DNA of 9,733 bases from Betaproteobacteria bacterium. Its GTDB lineage: Bacteria > Pseudomonadota > Gammaproteobacteria > Burkholderiales > Burkholderiaceae. The notes beneath the pieces are model-generated. The model made no database searches. It saw only the letters and a list, made by a program, of their open reading frames with translations, and was not told where the DNA came from. Location: positions 1-9,733 of the forward strand of contig JAGWXN010000118.1 in the NCBI GenBank assembly GCA_018969885.1. The letters run 5' to 3'. Made by a program: the position numbers and the translations under genes. This document shows positions 1-6,113 of the stretch, piece after piece; position 1 is the first letter of the stretch; each line of letters begins with the position of its first letter.

Positions 1-320
1 TTGCGAAAATGCTCCGGGCCCTCGGTGCCTTGGGCCGGCGGATAAGCAAAGCCGTTAAAGCTGACCGTGCAGGCGGCGAGGAACTCAGCCTGTTCGGTGA
101 GCTTGTCCTCGGCGCTCTGGTCCATCTTCCCGCGCTTCTTGATCTTGTCCATCAGCTGGTTTTGCTGGCGGGCCTGTGCGCGCTGATAGACCTTGGTGCC
201 AGGGCCATAGACCGTGATCGACAGGGGCTTGCCCTTGTCGTCAAAGAGCGGGGCATCGTCGCCGCCGAGGAGTTCCACGGTCGAGGTCTCGGCGGCGGAC
301 AGAGTGGTGATGTCGAACAT
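1..320 (-). CDS. Probable phage tail assembly chaperone (partial, runs off left edge)
   Basis: About 106 N-terminal residues are visible, starting MFDITTLSAAETSTVELLGG; the C-terminus lies outside the window. The ATG at 320 is preceded by AAAGGACA about 5 bases upstream, a good ribosome binding site. Visible features are a short N-terminal acidic segment, a beta-rich stretch around GKPLSITVYGPGTKVY, a basic helical stretch (RAQARQQNQLMDKIKKRGK), an acidic helix and LAACTVSFNGFAYP. This layout matches siphophage tail assembly chaperones, which bind the tape measure protein before tail tube polymerisation, and the place directly after the tail tube gene agrees. Many such genes make a longer product by programmed frameshift near their end; that part is not in the window. 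The assignment rests on position and general style, not on a firm family match. Confidence 0.6.
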   Translation of the reverse strand, partial: MFDITTLSAAETSTVELLGGDDAPLFDDKGKPLSITVYGPGTKVYQRAQARQQNQLMDKIKKRGKMDQSAEDKLTEQAEFLAACTVSFNGFAYPPAQGTEGPEHFR

Positions 321-344
321 GGGGTGTCCTTTGATTGTGAGGGG

Positions 345-388
345 TGCGGTGAAAACAACGCCCAATCACCGCAAAATCTGCGGCGATT
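345..388 (-). promoter_or_regulatory. Two mutually exclusive RNA stems between tail tube and chaperone genes
   Basis: In minus-strand RNA the segment AATCGCCGCA (379-388) can pair with TGCGGTGATT (364-373) over ten base pairs with one G-U pair and a five-base loop. Eight bases of that same second segment, TGCGGTGA (366-373), can instead pair perfectly with TCACCGCA (345-352) around a 13-base loop. The two folds exclude each other. The first stem begins eight bases after the tail tube stop codon. There is no clean U run, so it is not a standard intrinsic terminator. It could protect the 3' end of the upstream message or modulate the chaperone gene. The pairings are visible in the sequence; the role is inferred. 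Confidence 0.45.
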
Positions 389-396
389 AGCGATCA

Positions 397-858
397 TCAG
401 GGCGCCAGGACCTCGACGACACCGACGCCGGCCGAGTTGGTCGTCAGCTCCAGCGTGACGCTGGCAGCGGTGATCTGGTCGACAGAGCCGATATTGACCT
501 TGAAGCTCATCACCTGAGCCCGGAAGTAATATTTGTCGCCCTGCTGGGTGGTGACCAGGAAGCTGTAATCGGCGTCGGCCTGGGAGGCGGCCTTGAGCAG
601 GATCTGTCCGGCATCGTCGGTGTCGAGGCCAAGCCCGATGGTCATCGTGCCCTGGTTGAAGCTACCCTTTTTCTTCTGGATGCCGCGGCTGCCCACCGGG
701 CTGAAGGTGACGAGCGCATATTCGCGGCCAAACTCGCCAAGATCGGTGACTTCGCCGACCAGGGTCATAACCAGGGCATTGTAACCGGTAGGGTCGAAGG
801 TGGCAGGGGCGGCGGCCAACACTTTCAGCGTTGTGCCTGCAGACGTATAAACGGTCAT
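397..858 (-). CDS. Phage major tail tube protein
   Basis: A 153-residue protein, short and beta-rich, with no signal peptide or membrane segment. Stretches such as EYALVTFSPVGSRGIQKKKG, TMTIGLGLDTDDAGQILLKA and KYYFRAQVMSFKVNIGSVD suggest the beta-sandwich of siphophage tail tube proteins, which stack as rings to form the tail lumen. Its size is normal for the group. The ATG at 858 has AAGGA about nine bases upstream, after a 27-base gap from the tail completion gene, so it has its own good ribosome binding site, as expected for an abundant protein. It sits between the tail completion and tail chaperone genes, the classical place. A structured RNA region follows the stop codon. The family call is by context and fold impression; no unique motif proves it. 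Confidence 0.75.
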   Translation of the reverse strand: MTVYTSAGTTLKVLAAAPATFDPTGYNALVMTLVGEVTDLGEFGREYALVTFSPVGSRGIQKKKGSFNQGTMTIGLGLDTDDAGQILLKAASQADADYSFLVTTQQGDKYYFRAQVMSFKVNIGSVDQITAASVTLELTTNSAGVGVVEVLAP

Positions 859-885
859 GGCAGTGGTTCCTTGTGATGGTGAGGC

Positions 886-1290
886 TCAGCAGGCCTCGTT
901 GAACGAGACCCTGAAGTCCTGGGTCTGCATGTGGATGCCGGCTTGCTCATCGAGAAAGTCAGGGCCGGCGGAATCGGTGTGGACGGTCACTTGCGCGATG
1001 CCGGTAATGGTGGGCGACCGGTCCGCCGCGGCTTGGCGCACGGCCTTGAGAATGGCCTTGGCAGTGGGATAGGTGGCCGCCAGCACCGTGACCTGAACCC
1101 GCTCGGTAACGCGGCGGACTGCGCCGGCTTTGATGATATTGCGGTCGGTACTGCTCACCGACATCAGAGATAGCGCCGGCAGCGCGGAGCCTTGTTGGAC
1201 AACACCTGCAACGACCTGAGCGACCGGGACCAAGCTGGTGAGCGGAGCATGGGCCACAAGAAGCGCGCGGACTGCGACCACCCCGTTCAT
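886..1290 (-). CDS. DUF3168-type tail completion / tail terminator protein
   Basis: A 134-residue protein beginning MNGVVAVRALLVAHAPLTSL. It has the DUF3168 pattern: an N-terminal helix that resembles 'lr..L.a..aLtalv', then a segment ending PALSLMSVSSTDR, a long strand-helix part (RVTERVQVTVLAATYPTAKAILKAVRQA) and a C-terminal half with HTDSAGPDFLDEQAGIHMQT and DFRVSFNEA. Proteins of this group cap the tail tube or join it to the head. The start overlaps the stop of the upstream gp10-type gene by four bases (ATGA), so translation is probably coupled. Gene order (connector, closure, gp10-type, this gene, tail tube) is that of HK97-like phages. I am fairly sure of the family and less sure of the exact structural job. 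Confidence 0.78.
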   Translation of the reverse strand: MNGVVAVRALLVAHAPLTSLVPVAQVVAGVVQQGSALPALSLMSVSSTDRNIIKAGAVRRVTERVQVTVLAATYPTAKAILKAVRQAAADRSPTITGIAQVTVHTDSAGPDFLDEQAGIHMQTQDFRVSFNEAC

Positions 1291-1850
1291 TCGTCGTCGA
1301 CCTCGAGAGACGGGGCCTTGAGGTTTCCGAACTGGACCCGGTGGGCAATGTAGGCGCCCATCGCATTCACCGCTTCCTCGGCCTTCTGGTCGAGCGCTGG
1401 TCGCAGGAACGGCTTGGCAGCGTGCCCTGGATGCATGACCACAGGCCCGACAAAATTGCCGCCGATCACCAGACTGCCGCGCTTCACCATCTTGTTGATG
1501 GTGCCGATGCTGACCTTGCGCGGGCCGTGCCGGGTCGCGCGCTCCGGGCGGTCCTCTTCGGCGACGCTGATCAGGTGGGGCGCGACGCCGTATTCGATGA
1601 ACAGGCCGAGATAGGAGCCGGACCCGCGCAGCTTCACATAGGAGCTCAGGCGGCTGCCATTAGTGCGGGTCCCGATGCCGATCGCGCGTTTGAGCTGGCC
1701 GGTCTTGACCGGCACATTGGCCTTGGCCTGCTGCTGGATCACCTTGGCGCCAGCCCTAAGCCCGCCGCGGATCACATTGCGCTCGAGGTTCTTGGGCAAT
1801 TCATCGAGAAAACGCAGCAGTTCGGGGCCGCCCTTGAGCGCAATTGTCAT
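1287..1850 (-). CDS. HK97 gp10-family protein
   Basis: A 187-residue basic protein. The family signature is clear: an amphipathic helix near residues 8-45, then VPVKTGQLKRAI (46-57), a strand pair, FIEYGVAPH (84-92), and near the end HPGHAAKPFLRPALD (140-154) followed by a last helix. HK97 gp10-type proteins act at the head-tail junction or in tail assembly. It is somewhat longer than many members because of a basic insert at about 93-137 between the two conserved halves. The gene overlaps its upstream and downstream neighbours by four bases each. Weak GAGG and AGGA sequences lie just upstream of the ATG. The family assignment is firm; the exact step in assembly is not settled by the sequence. 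Confidence 0.87.
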   Translation of the reverse strand: MTIALKGGPELLRFLDELPKNLERNVIRGGLRAGAKVIQQQAKANVPVKTGQLKRAIGIGTRTNGSRLSSYVKLRGSGSYLGLFIEYGVAPHLISVAEEDRPERATRHGPRKVSIGTINKMVKRGSLVIGGNFVGPVVMHPGHAAKPFLRPALDQKAEEAVNAMGAYIAHRVQFGNLKAPSLEVDDE

Positions 1851-2197
1851 GGTTCCTGGCCCTCTGTTGTCAGGTCTTCGGCGACCAGTTCAATCGCGTC
1901 GCGGCGGCCCAGTTCAGCAGGCCCGGCGATGATCTGCAGGGTTCGTCCATCGATCTGCAGCCGCATCGCGCTGGTGATGTCGCTGCGCCAGCGCATCCGG
2001 ACGCGGCATGGGCGATTGGTGATGATGATGCTGTCTGCCAGGCGCTCGGCCCGGGTCGGCAGCAAGTCTTGTACTTCCGCCCAGACGGTCGCCAGAGGGG
2101 TCCAGGCGACGGTGTCGGTGCCGTAGACGCTCTCCTGGACATCAAGGCGCGCCAAGATCGTCACACGGGTGCTAAGGAGGGACGCGGTCAGTTTCAT
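1847..2197 (-). CDS. Phage head closure / head-tail adaptor protein
   Basis: A 116-residue protein, the usual length for the SPP1 gp16-like head-tail joining family. It starts with a short helix, then RVTILARLD and a stretch ending WTPLATVWAEVQDLLPTRA. The C-terminal half alternates strands: SIIITNRPCRVRMRWRSDI, RLQIDGRTLQIIAGPAELG and DAIELVAEDL. The pattern 'W..l.tvWAev..l...r...a' followed by 'tsamRl..dGrtl.I.....' is typical of this group. These proteins form a ring that closes the head below the connector and receives the tail. The ATG overlaps the stop of the connector gene by four bases (ATGA), and its own stop overlaps the gp10-type gene in the same way. Confidence 0.83.
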   Translation of the reverse strand: MKLTASLLSTRVTILARLDVQESVYGTDTVAWTPLATVWAEVQDLLPTRAERLADSIIITNRPCRVRMRWRSDITSAMRLQIDGRTLQIIAGPAELGRRDAIELVAEDLTTEGQEP

Positions 2198-2751
2198 GCC
2201 GCGAACGACCGGTGGTTTTCGAGCAGGGCTGCGACGCCGAAGGGGATCTCGCTCAGTGCCCGCTCAGAGACCGCGCCGCGCTGATCATACCATTGCGACA
2301 CCAGCAGCAAGATTGCGTGGCGGATGCTGGGCGGGACGACCGTGTAGCCGGCGACATAGGTCAGGATGACCTTGTTCTCGCCCACGGCCGTGACGGGCCA
2401 GTTGAAGCCGGGCACAGGCACCACGCGTGCTGGGTCACTGGCCGCATCGAACGTGTAGTTGGCCGGCGCGAGCGTCTGGGAGACCCCGGCCGCATCGACA
2501 TAGACCAGTGACGAGATCGCCGTGGCAGGCCCGCGTGTTAGCCGGAACGTCTCGGGAAACGCCCCAGCATAAAGCGCAAACGTGCGCGGCATGATCGCGC
2601 GCAGGATATAGTTTTCGACAAAATCGGTGGCGACCCCGATCAGGGCCGTCACATCTGAGTCCGCATCACCGAGATTGAGGCGGCAGGTCGTAAGCGCCTC
2701 AGCCAGGGTGACCGGAAAGCTAGCTGGCTGGGTGACCTGAACGATTGGCAT
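2194..2751 (-). CDS. Head-tail connector protein (gp6-like / phiE125 gp8-type)
   Basis: A 185-residue protein. The N-terminal half is helical: PVTLAEALTTCRLNLGDADS, then TALIGVATDFVENYILRAIM, the usual start of gp6-like connectors, which begin with an 'eAk.hlrid..d.D..i..li..A...vE...' helix pair. A beta-rich middle follows (FRLTRGPATAISSLVYVDA, VSQTLAPANYTFDA, KVILTYVAGY) and then a C-terminal helix, PSIRHAILLLVSQWYDQRGA. The long middle section is the phiE125 gp8-type version, longer than HK97 gp6. The protein forms a ring under the portal. Its ATG lies inside the upstream small gene, with an overlap of 32 bases, and AAAGG stands about ten bases upstream of it. Confidence 0.85.
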   Translation of the reverse strand: MPIVQVTQPASFPVTLAEALTTCRLNLGDADSDVTALIGVATDFVENYILRAIMPRTFALYAGAFPETFRLTRGPATAISSLVYVDAAGVSQTLAPANYTFDAASDPARVVPVPGFNWPVTAVGENKVILTYVAGYTVVPPSIRHAILLLVSQWYDQRGAVSERALSEIPFGVAALLENHRSFAA

Positions 2752-2938
2752 TGGCGCCAGCCTTTCGCGTTTCGGGCGCGCTGCGCAAAACGGCGCGCTC
2801 TGTTTTTGGCTCAGTCACTGGAACGGCGAACCCAGCCTCGATCAGCCGGGCCGCCTCGTCGTTTGGAAAGTCGCGTTCATCGCCGGGGCCGAGCACGTAT
2901 TCGGCGCCGGCAAGGCCGGTCAGCATTCTGATTTTCAT
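2720..2938 (-). CDS. Small hypothetical phage protein after major capsid
   Basis: A 72-residue protein: MKIRMLTGLAGAEYVLGPGD, then an acidic helix (NDEAARLIEAGFAVPV) and a basic, low-complexity tail. Small proteins with 'MKVRmLts.aG.....pGd..dl...eA.rLi.aG.A' are common just after the capsid gene in HK97-like phages, but their function is not known to me. The N-terminal 40 residues look like a compact beta-helix unit; the rest, from residue 43, overlaps the connector start region and may be disordered. The ATG has no Shine-Dalgarno directly upstream; a strong hairpin ends seven bases before it, and GGAAAGG lies on the far side of that hairpin. That layout is described separately. A second ATG four codons in is a possible alternative. 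Confidence 0.72.
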   Translation of the reverse strand: MKIRMLTGLAGAEYVLGPGDERDFPNDEAARLIEAGFAVPVTEPKTERAVLRSAPETRKAGANANRSGHPAS

Positions 2939-2980
2939 GGGTGAGCCGGGGCAGGTTATTGGCCCGCCCCGGACCTTTCC
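2939..2980 (-). promoter_or_regulatory. Hairpin-bridged ribosome binding site before the 72-aa gene
   Basis: Directly after the capsid stop codon (TAA, 2981-2983) the minus strand reads GGAAAGG (2974-2980), one base, then a ten-pair stem: CCGGGGCGGG (2963-2972), loop CCAATAA, CCTGCCCCGG (2946-2955). Seven bases follow, then the ATG at 2938. One stem pair is G-U and so exists only in the minus-strand RNA. In linear sequence the Shine-Dalgarno-like GGAAAGG is 35 bases from the ATG, but with the hairpin folded only about eight bases separate them. Hairpins that bring a distant ribosome binding site to its start are known from phage T4 gene 25. The geometry is seen; the function is inferred. Confidence 0.5.
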
Positions 2981-4231
2981 TTACGCGTTCTTGAGGTGCT
3001 TGACGGCGGCGGCGTCGGACAATTCGCCGTCGAACCGGATCAGGCCGGCAATGCCAAGATCAGGCCAGAAGCGCTCGCGCATCACACCGATCACCGGCGC
3101 GCCGACCTTGCGCACAAAGTATTTGCTGAAATCGCCAAACAGCATGACCCGCGCGCCCGTGGCCTGCGATGCCATCGCCTGGTTGATGTAGAACGGCCGG
3201 CCATTGATCGTGCCCGGAACGCCTGCCTGGACGTTGCCATTTTGCCAGAGGTAATTGCCCTGACCGTCCTTGAGCTTGCGAACCGCCTGCAAGACGGAAT
3301 CGTTCATCATGAAGGCAGCCCTGGGCGAAGTGCGATAGGCAGGATCGACTGAATGCTCGAGGTCGATGATTTCATCGAAGGTGATGGCGGCTACCGCGGC
3401 GGCAGTCTTACCCAGGGATGATGCGGTGACGATACCGTTTGGCGCGCCCGTGCCGCTTCCAGTCGTCAATTGAAGATTGGCGATGCGGCCCAGACGCTCA
3501 CCCAGCAGGTCGCCGAGCAGAGCCTCCATGCCGAAGATCGAATCCGCATCGAGCTCCCACGACCAGCGAATGAACTGGGTATCAAAGGCGAAGGCATCGA
3601 GCGACTTTTGCCCGATGGTCACGTCCTTGGCGCCGGTATCGGTGAGCGCGGTGTTTTCGGTGTGGGTCACGGCGGTGACGGCGGTATCATCGACCGTCGG
3701 GATACGGATCGGGTTGCCGCTCGACGTAACCATCTCGGTCGAGACACCGGGATCGTACATCGGGCCCCAGGCCAGCATCGAGCGGACGATGGTGGCCGCC
3801 AGTTCGGTTGGAATGAAGAAGCCGCCGGCCGTGGTCACACCGGTGGACTGCGCACGAAACTCTGTGCTGCCGGTCTTGAGAACAGCGCGTTCTTCGGCCG
3901 TCAGATTTTCCAGCGATCCGCAGATCGCCTTGGCAAACACGGTGCGGTATTCGATGGCCGGGGCGATATCGACGCCGCGGGCCTCCACAGCCTCGGCGCT
4001 GGGCCGACGCTGAATGCGCAAGTCCTCGGCGCGCTTTTCAATTTCTGCCAGCTTGGTTTCGCGAACGATCAGGCCTTCAAGGCGGTCAAACTCGCCCATC
4101 GCCTTGTCATGTGCAGCTTCAAGTTCGGCCTGGCGGGCCTCGTCGGTGTTGGCGGTGATGAGGTCGAGGCGCTCGCGCGCTTGAGACACGACGATGTTCT
4201 GCGCGTCGCGCAGTTCTTTCAGGGTAGTCAT
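2981..4231 (-). CDS. Phage major capsid protein, HK97 family
   Basis: A 416-residue protein from the ATG at 4231. Residues 1-75 are a charged coiled coil (LKELRDAQNIVVSQARERLD onward), the scaffold-like delta domain that the prohead protease usually removes. Residues 76-130 form a linker, and the HK97 fold starts around GGFFIPTELAATIVRSM (136-152). Later landmarks are NPIRIPTV (173-180), TGSGTGAPNGI (257-267), GNYLW (325-329) and TINGRPFYINQAMA (341-354), all usual for the family. I chose ATG 4231 over the longer reading from a TTG at 4261 because GGAG (4241-4244) stands nine bases before the ATG, while the TTG lies inside a terminator-like hairpin. The next gene is the usual small post-capsid protein. 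Confidence 0.95.
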   Translation of the reverse strand: MTTLKELRDAQNIVVSQARERLDLITANTDEARQAELEAAHDKAMGEFDRLEGLIVRETKLAEIEKRAEDLRIQRRPSAEAVEARGVDIAPAIEYRTVFAKAICGSLENLTAEERAVLKTGSTEFRAQSTGVTTAGGFFIPTELAATIVRSMLAWGPMYDPGVSTEMVTSSGNPIRIPTVDDTAVTAVTHTENTALTDTGAKDVTIGQKSLDAFAFDTQFIRWSWELDADSIFGMEALLGDLLGERLGRIANLQLTTGSGTGAPNGIVTASSLGKTAAAVAAITFDEIIDLEHSVDPAYRTSPRAAFMMNDSVLQAVRKLKDGQGNYLWQNGNVQAGVPGTINGRPFYINQAMASQATGARVMLFGDFSKYFVRKVGAPVIGVMRERFWPDLGIAGLIRFDGELSDAAAVKHLKNA

Positions 4232-4240
4232 GGGGGAAAT

Positions 4241-4244
4241 CTCC
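4241..4244 (-). promoter_or_regulatory. Shine-Dalgarno fixing the capsid start
   Basis: The minus strand reads GGAG followed by ATTTCCCCC and the ATG at 4231. It lies only three bases beyond the U run of the hairpin at 4248-4270, so it would remain single-stranded when that hairpin folds. Confidence 0.7.
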
Positions 4245-4247
4245 AAC

Positions 4248-4270
4248 AAAAAGCCCCGCAAAAGCGGGGC
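4248..4270 (-). terminator. Terminator-like hairpin between protease and capsid genes
   Basis: On the minus strand GCCCCGC (4264-4270), loop TTTT (4260-4263), GCGGGGC (4253-4259), then TTTTT (4248-4252) and GTTGG. The stem is seven perfect G-C pairs and is followed by five U residues: the full form of an intrinsic terminator. It is unusual because it lies inside a structural operon, 27 bases after the protease stop and 16 bases before the capsid ATG, with no room for a new promoter after it. Either transcription reads through (leaky or antiterminated), or the hairpin serves as a 5' stabiliser for a processed capsid message. On the plus strand the stem is followed by GGTTC, not T residues, so it is oriented for minus-strand transcripts. 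Confidence 0.65.
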
Positions 4271-4297
4271 GGTTCAATTGGGCTTCGGCGCAGGCGC

Positions 4298-4891
4298 CTA
4301 GGCTTTACTCATCAGACCGCGCATCCGCAGGTCGATGGAAACTTTCATGCCGACACGGTTGGCGGCAGCATTGAAATTGCGCGACTTGGCGATCTGCCGG
4401 ACGCCTTCAAGCGAGCGCATGGCAATCGACGTGTCGGGATAGGCGGGACGGGCAACAGCGCTGACTTCGATCAGGTCAACCGCCTGAATGGTGCGCAGCG
4501 GCAGGCTCGAGGTTTCATCCCAAGTCTCTTTGGTAACCGAAAACCCAAATGACATGCCCGAGATATCACCGCGCTCCATCAACACCGCCAGATCGCGGCC
4601 ATCAGACGTATCCGGCAGGTCGATTTCGACAGCGAGGCCGTTGGCATCTTCCGTCATCCGCAGGGTTCCCGCGGAACTACGGCCCAGAACGCGGCCCATA
4701 TCGTGATCATAGAGCGCCAGAACGTCGCCTTTCACGGCCTCGGCAAACGTGCCGGGCGCGATGATTTCGCGAAAATGGCCGCCAATATTGGCCTCAACGC
4801 CGAACAATGCAGCATATCCGGCGGCAGTGTGACCCTTGCCGGTCGAGCGGACCTCCACGGGACAGATCAGCGTTCTTTGTTCAAGCGCCAT
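4298..4891 (-). CDS. HK97 family prohead protease
   Basis: A 197-residue protein from the ATG at 4891. It shows the pattern of the herpesvirus-assemblin-like (U35/S78) serine proteases: GYAALFGVEANIGGHFRE and IAPGTFAEAV near 25-53, the catalytic histidine in LYDHDMGRVLGR (H63), the serine in GDISGMSFGFSV (S114), and the acidic C-terminal member in DLIEVSAVARPAYPDT (E142). It cleaves the capsid delta domain and itself during prohead maturation. The start is set by GGAGG at 4897-4901, five bases before the ATG; a longer reading would begin at 4933, well inside the portal gene. The start overlaps the portal stop by 11 bases. The last 35 residues, with several basic patches, are less conserved and may be the self-cleaved tail. 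Confidence 0.93.
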   Translation of the reverse strand: MALEQRTLICPVEVRSTGKGHTAAGYAALFGVEANIGGHFREIIAPGTFAEAVKGDVLALYDHDMGRVLGRSSAGTLRMTEDANGLAVEIDLPDTSDGRDLAVLMERGDISGMSFGFSVTKETWDETSSLPLRTIQAVDLIEVSAVARPAYPDTSIAMRSLEGVRQIAKSRNFNAAANRVGMKVSIDLRMRGLMSKA

Positions 4892-6113
4892 TCGGCCCTC
4901 CGCTGTTGGCTGGCTGGGCTGCGCCCAAGGCATCGATCGGCATGGTTGCGCCCTGCATGAACAGCTGGTCGGCAGCCTGCACCTGATGTTGCGGCCTGTT
5001 TTCGAGGCCGCGCGCTTCGTTCGGCGTCAGGATGCCCGATTGCACCGAGCGCGCGAGGCCATTCATGCGGGTGAGGAAGTCACCGCGCAGCAGTCCGTCC
5101 AGATTATGCTCGACATATTTGCCGCCGTTCATCCGGCCAAACAGCTTGAGGTTCATTTCGCCCTCGAGGGCTGCTGCCCATTGCCCGATCAGATGCTTGA
5201 CCAGGTGCAGGTCCTGCTGCTCGACATTGCTGAAGGTCGCACCGGTCAGGTCCTGCAAAAACACCGGCGGGATCTGGAAGGCGCGGGCGATCTCCTGAAT
5301 CTGGAAGGTGCGCGCCTCGGTCATCTGGCCTTTCGCCGGATCAAACCCGACAGGCTTCAATTCATAGCCAACGGGGATCGGGAAGATCGGCGTGGACGCG
5401 TTCTTTGCCGCGGACACCGACAGCGAGACATCTGCCATCGCCCGCTTCATGGCCTCGGCATTGGCAGGCATTGGGCCGACCAGCACCAAGGGCGGCACAC
5501 CGCCACCGGCAAAGAACCCGCTGGCATAATCGTTCATGGCTATCGAAAGCTGGATGGCCTTCGATGCCAGCATGATCGGGCCATAGTGCTGCAAGCCATT
5601 GGGCCGCAGCATGAAGGGCACATCGATAATCTCGTCGGAGGCATAGTCGGTGCCGCCGAACTTGTAGACAACGTCTCGCCCGACATTGCGGATCGTGACC
5701 CGCGTCGGGTCCATCGGGTAGATCGCCTCGACCACCCCGCCGACACGCTCGATATAGGCCAGACCCCGGCCGCCGGTGAACACCTGCTGCCAGAAGTATT
5801 GGCGAAACTTGAAGCTGTCCTGCCGCTCGTTTGGGTTTTCGTGGATGACGATCTGCAGCTTGCCCGTCGCCTTGACCGGGCCTTTGCGGGTGTTGGTGAA
5901 GGCGTGCAGCGGCAAGGCGGCGAGCGTGCGCGACAAGAACCCCACCGCGGCCGTGACAGCTGGCACGGTCAACGCGCTATCTGTGGTGACACTCGCAAGG
6001 CCCGTCGAGGCAATGCCAAAGTACTGCAGGAAGTTCTCGGCGCTCACCGGCACCGCTGGGTTTTCGATCGAGCGCTGTTCGGATCGCAGGCCAAGCCTCT
6101 CCATGATGCCCAT
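4881..6113 (-). CDS. Phage portal protein, HK97 family
   Basis: A 410-residue protein, normal length for HK97-type portals, which form the dodecameric channel at one capsid vertex. Landmarks in order: ALTVPAVTAAVGFLSRTLA (47-65), the usual 'al..pav..cv..ia..va.lp' helix; NPNERQDSFKFRQ (93-105); YFWQQVFTGGRGLAYIER (106-123); YPMDPTRV (132-139); EIARAFQIPPVFL (274-286); an S-N-V-E-Q-Q segment (295-300) in the tunnel-loop region; and LTPNEARGLENRP (362-374) in the crown region. The C-terminal 35 residues are low in structure. The ATG at 6113 shares one base with the terminase stop (TGATG), so translation is probably coupled. A second in-frame ATG three codons later is possible; neither has a good Shine-Dalgarno. 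Confidence 0.94.
   Translation of the reverse strand: MGIMERLGLRSEQRSIENPAVPVSAENFLQYFGIASTGLASVTTDSALTVPAVTAAVGFLSRTLAALPLHAFTNTRKGPVKATGKLQIVIHENPNERQDSFKFRQYFWQQVFTGGRGLAYIERVGGVVEAIYPMDPTRVTIRNVGRDVVYKFGGTDYASDEIIDVPFMLRPNGLQHYGPIMLASKAIQLSIAMNDYASGFFAGGGVPPLVLVGPMPANAEAMKRAMADVSLSVSAAKNASTPIFPIPVGYELKPVGFDPAKGQMTEARTFQIQEIARAFQIPPVFLQDLTGATFSNVEQQDLHLVKHLIGQWAAALEGEMNLKLFGRMNGGKYVEHNLDGLLRGDFLTRMNGLARSVQSGILTPNEARGLENRPQHQVQAADQLFMQGATMPIDALGAAQPANSGGPNGA
4897..4901 (-). promoter_or_regulatory. Shine-Dalgarno fixing the protease start
   Basis: GGAGG on the minus strand, five bases before the ATG at 4891, lying inside the portal coding sequence. It favours the 197-residue form over a 211-residue reading from 4933. 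Confidence 0.75.

Noticed and set aside
4232..4261. Longer capsid form starting with TTG at 4261.
   Set aside because: The TTG lies in the stem-loop of the terminator-like hairpin; the ATG at 4231 has GGAG at good spacing and gives the normal capsid N-terminus.
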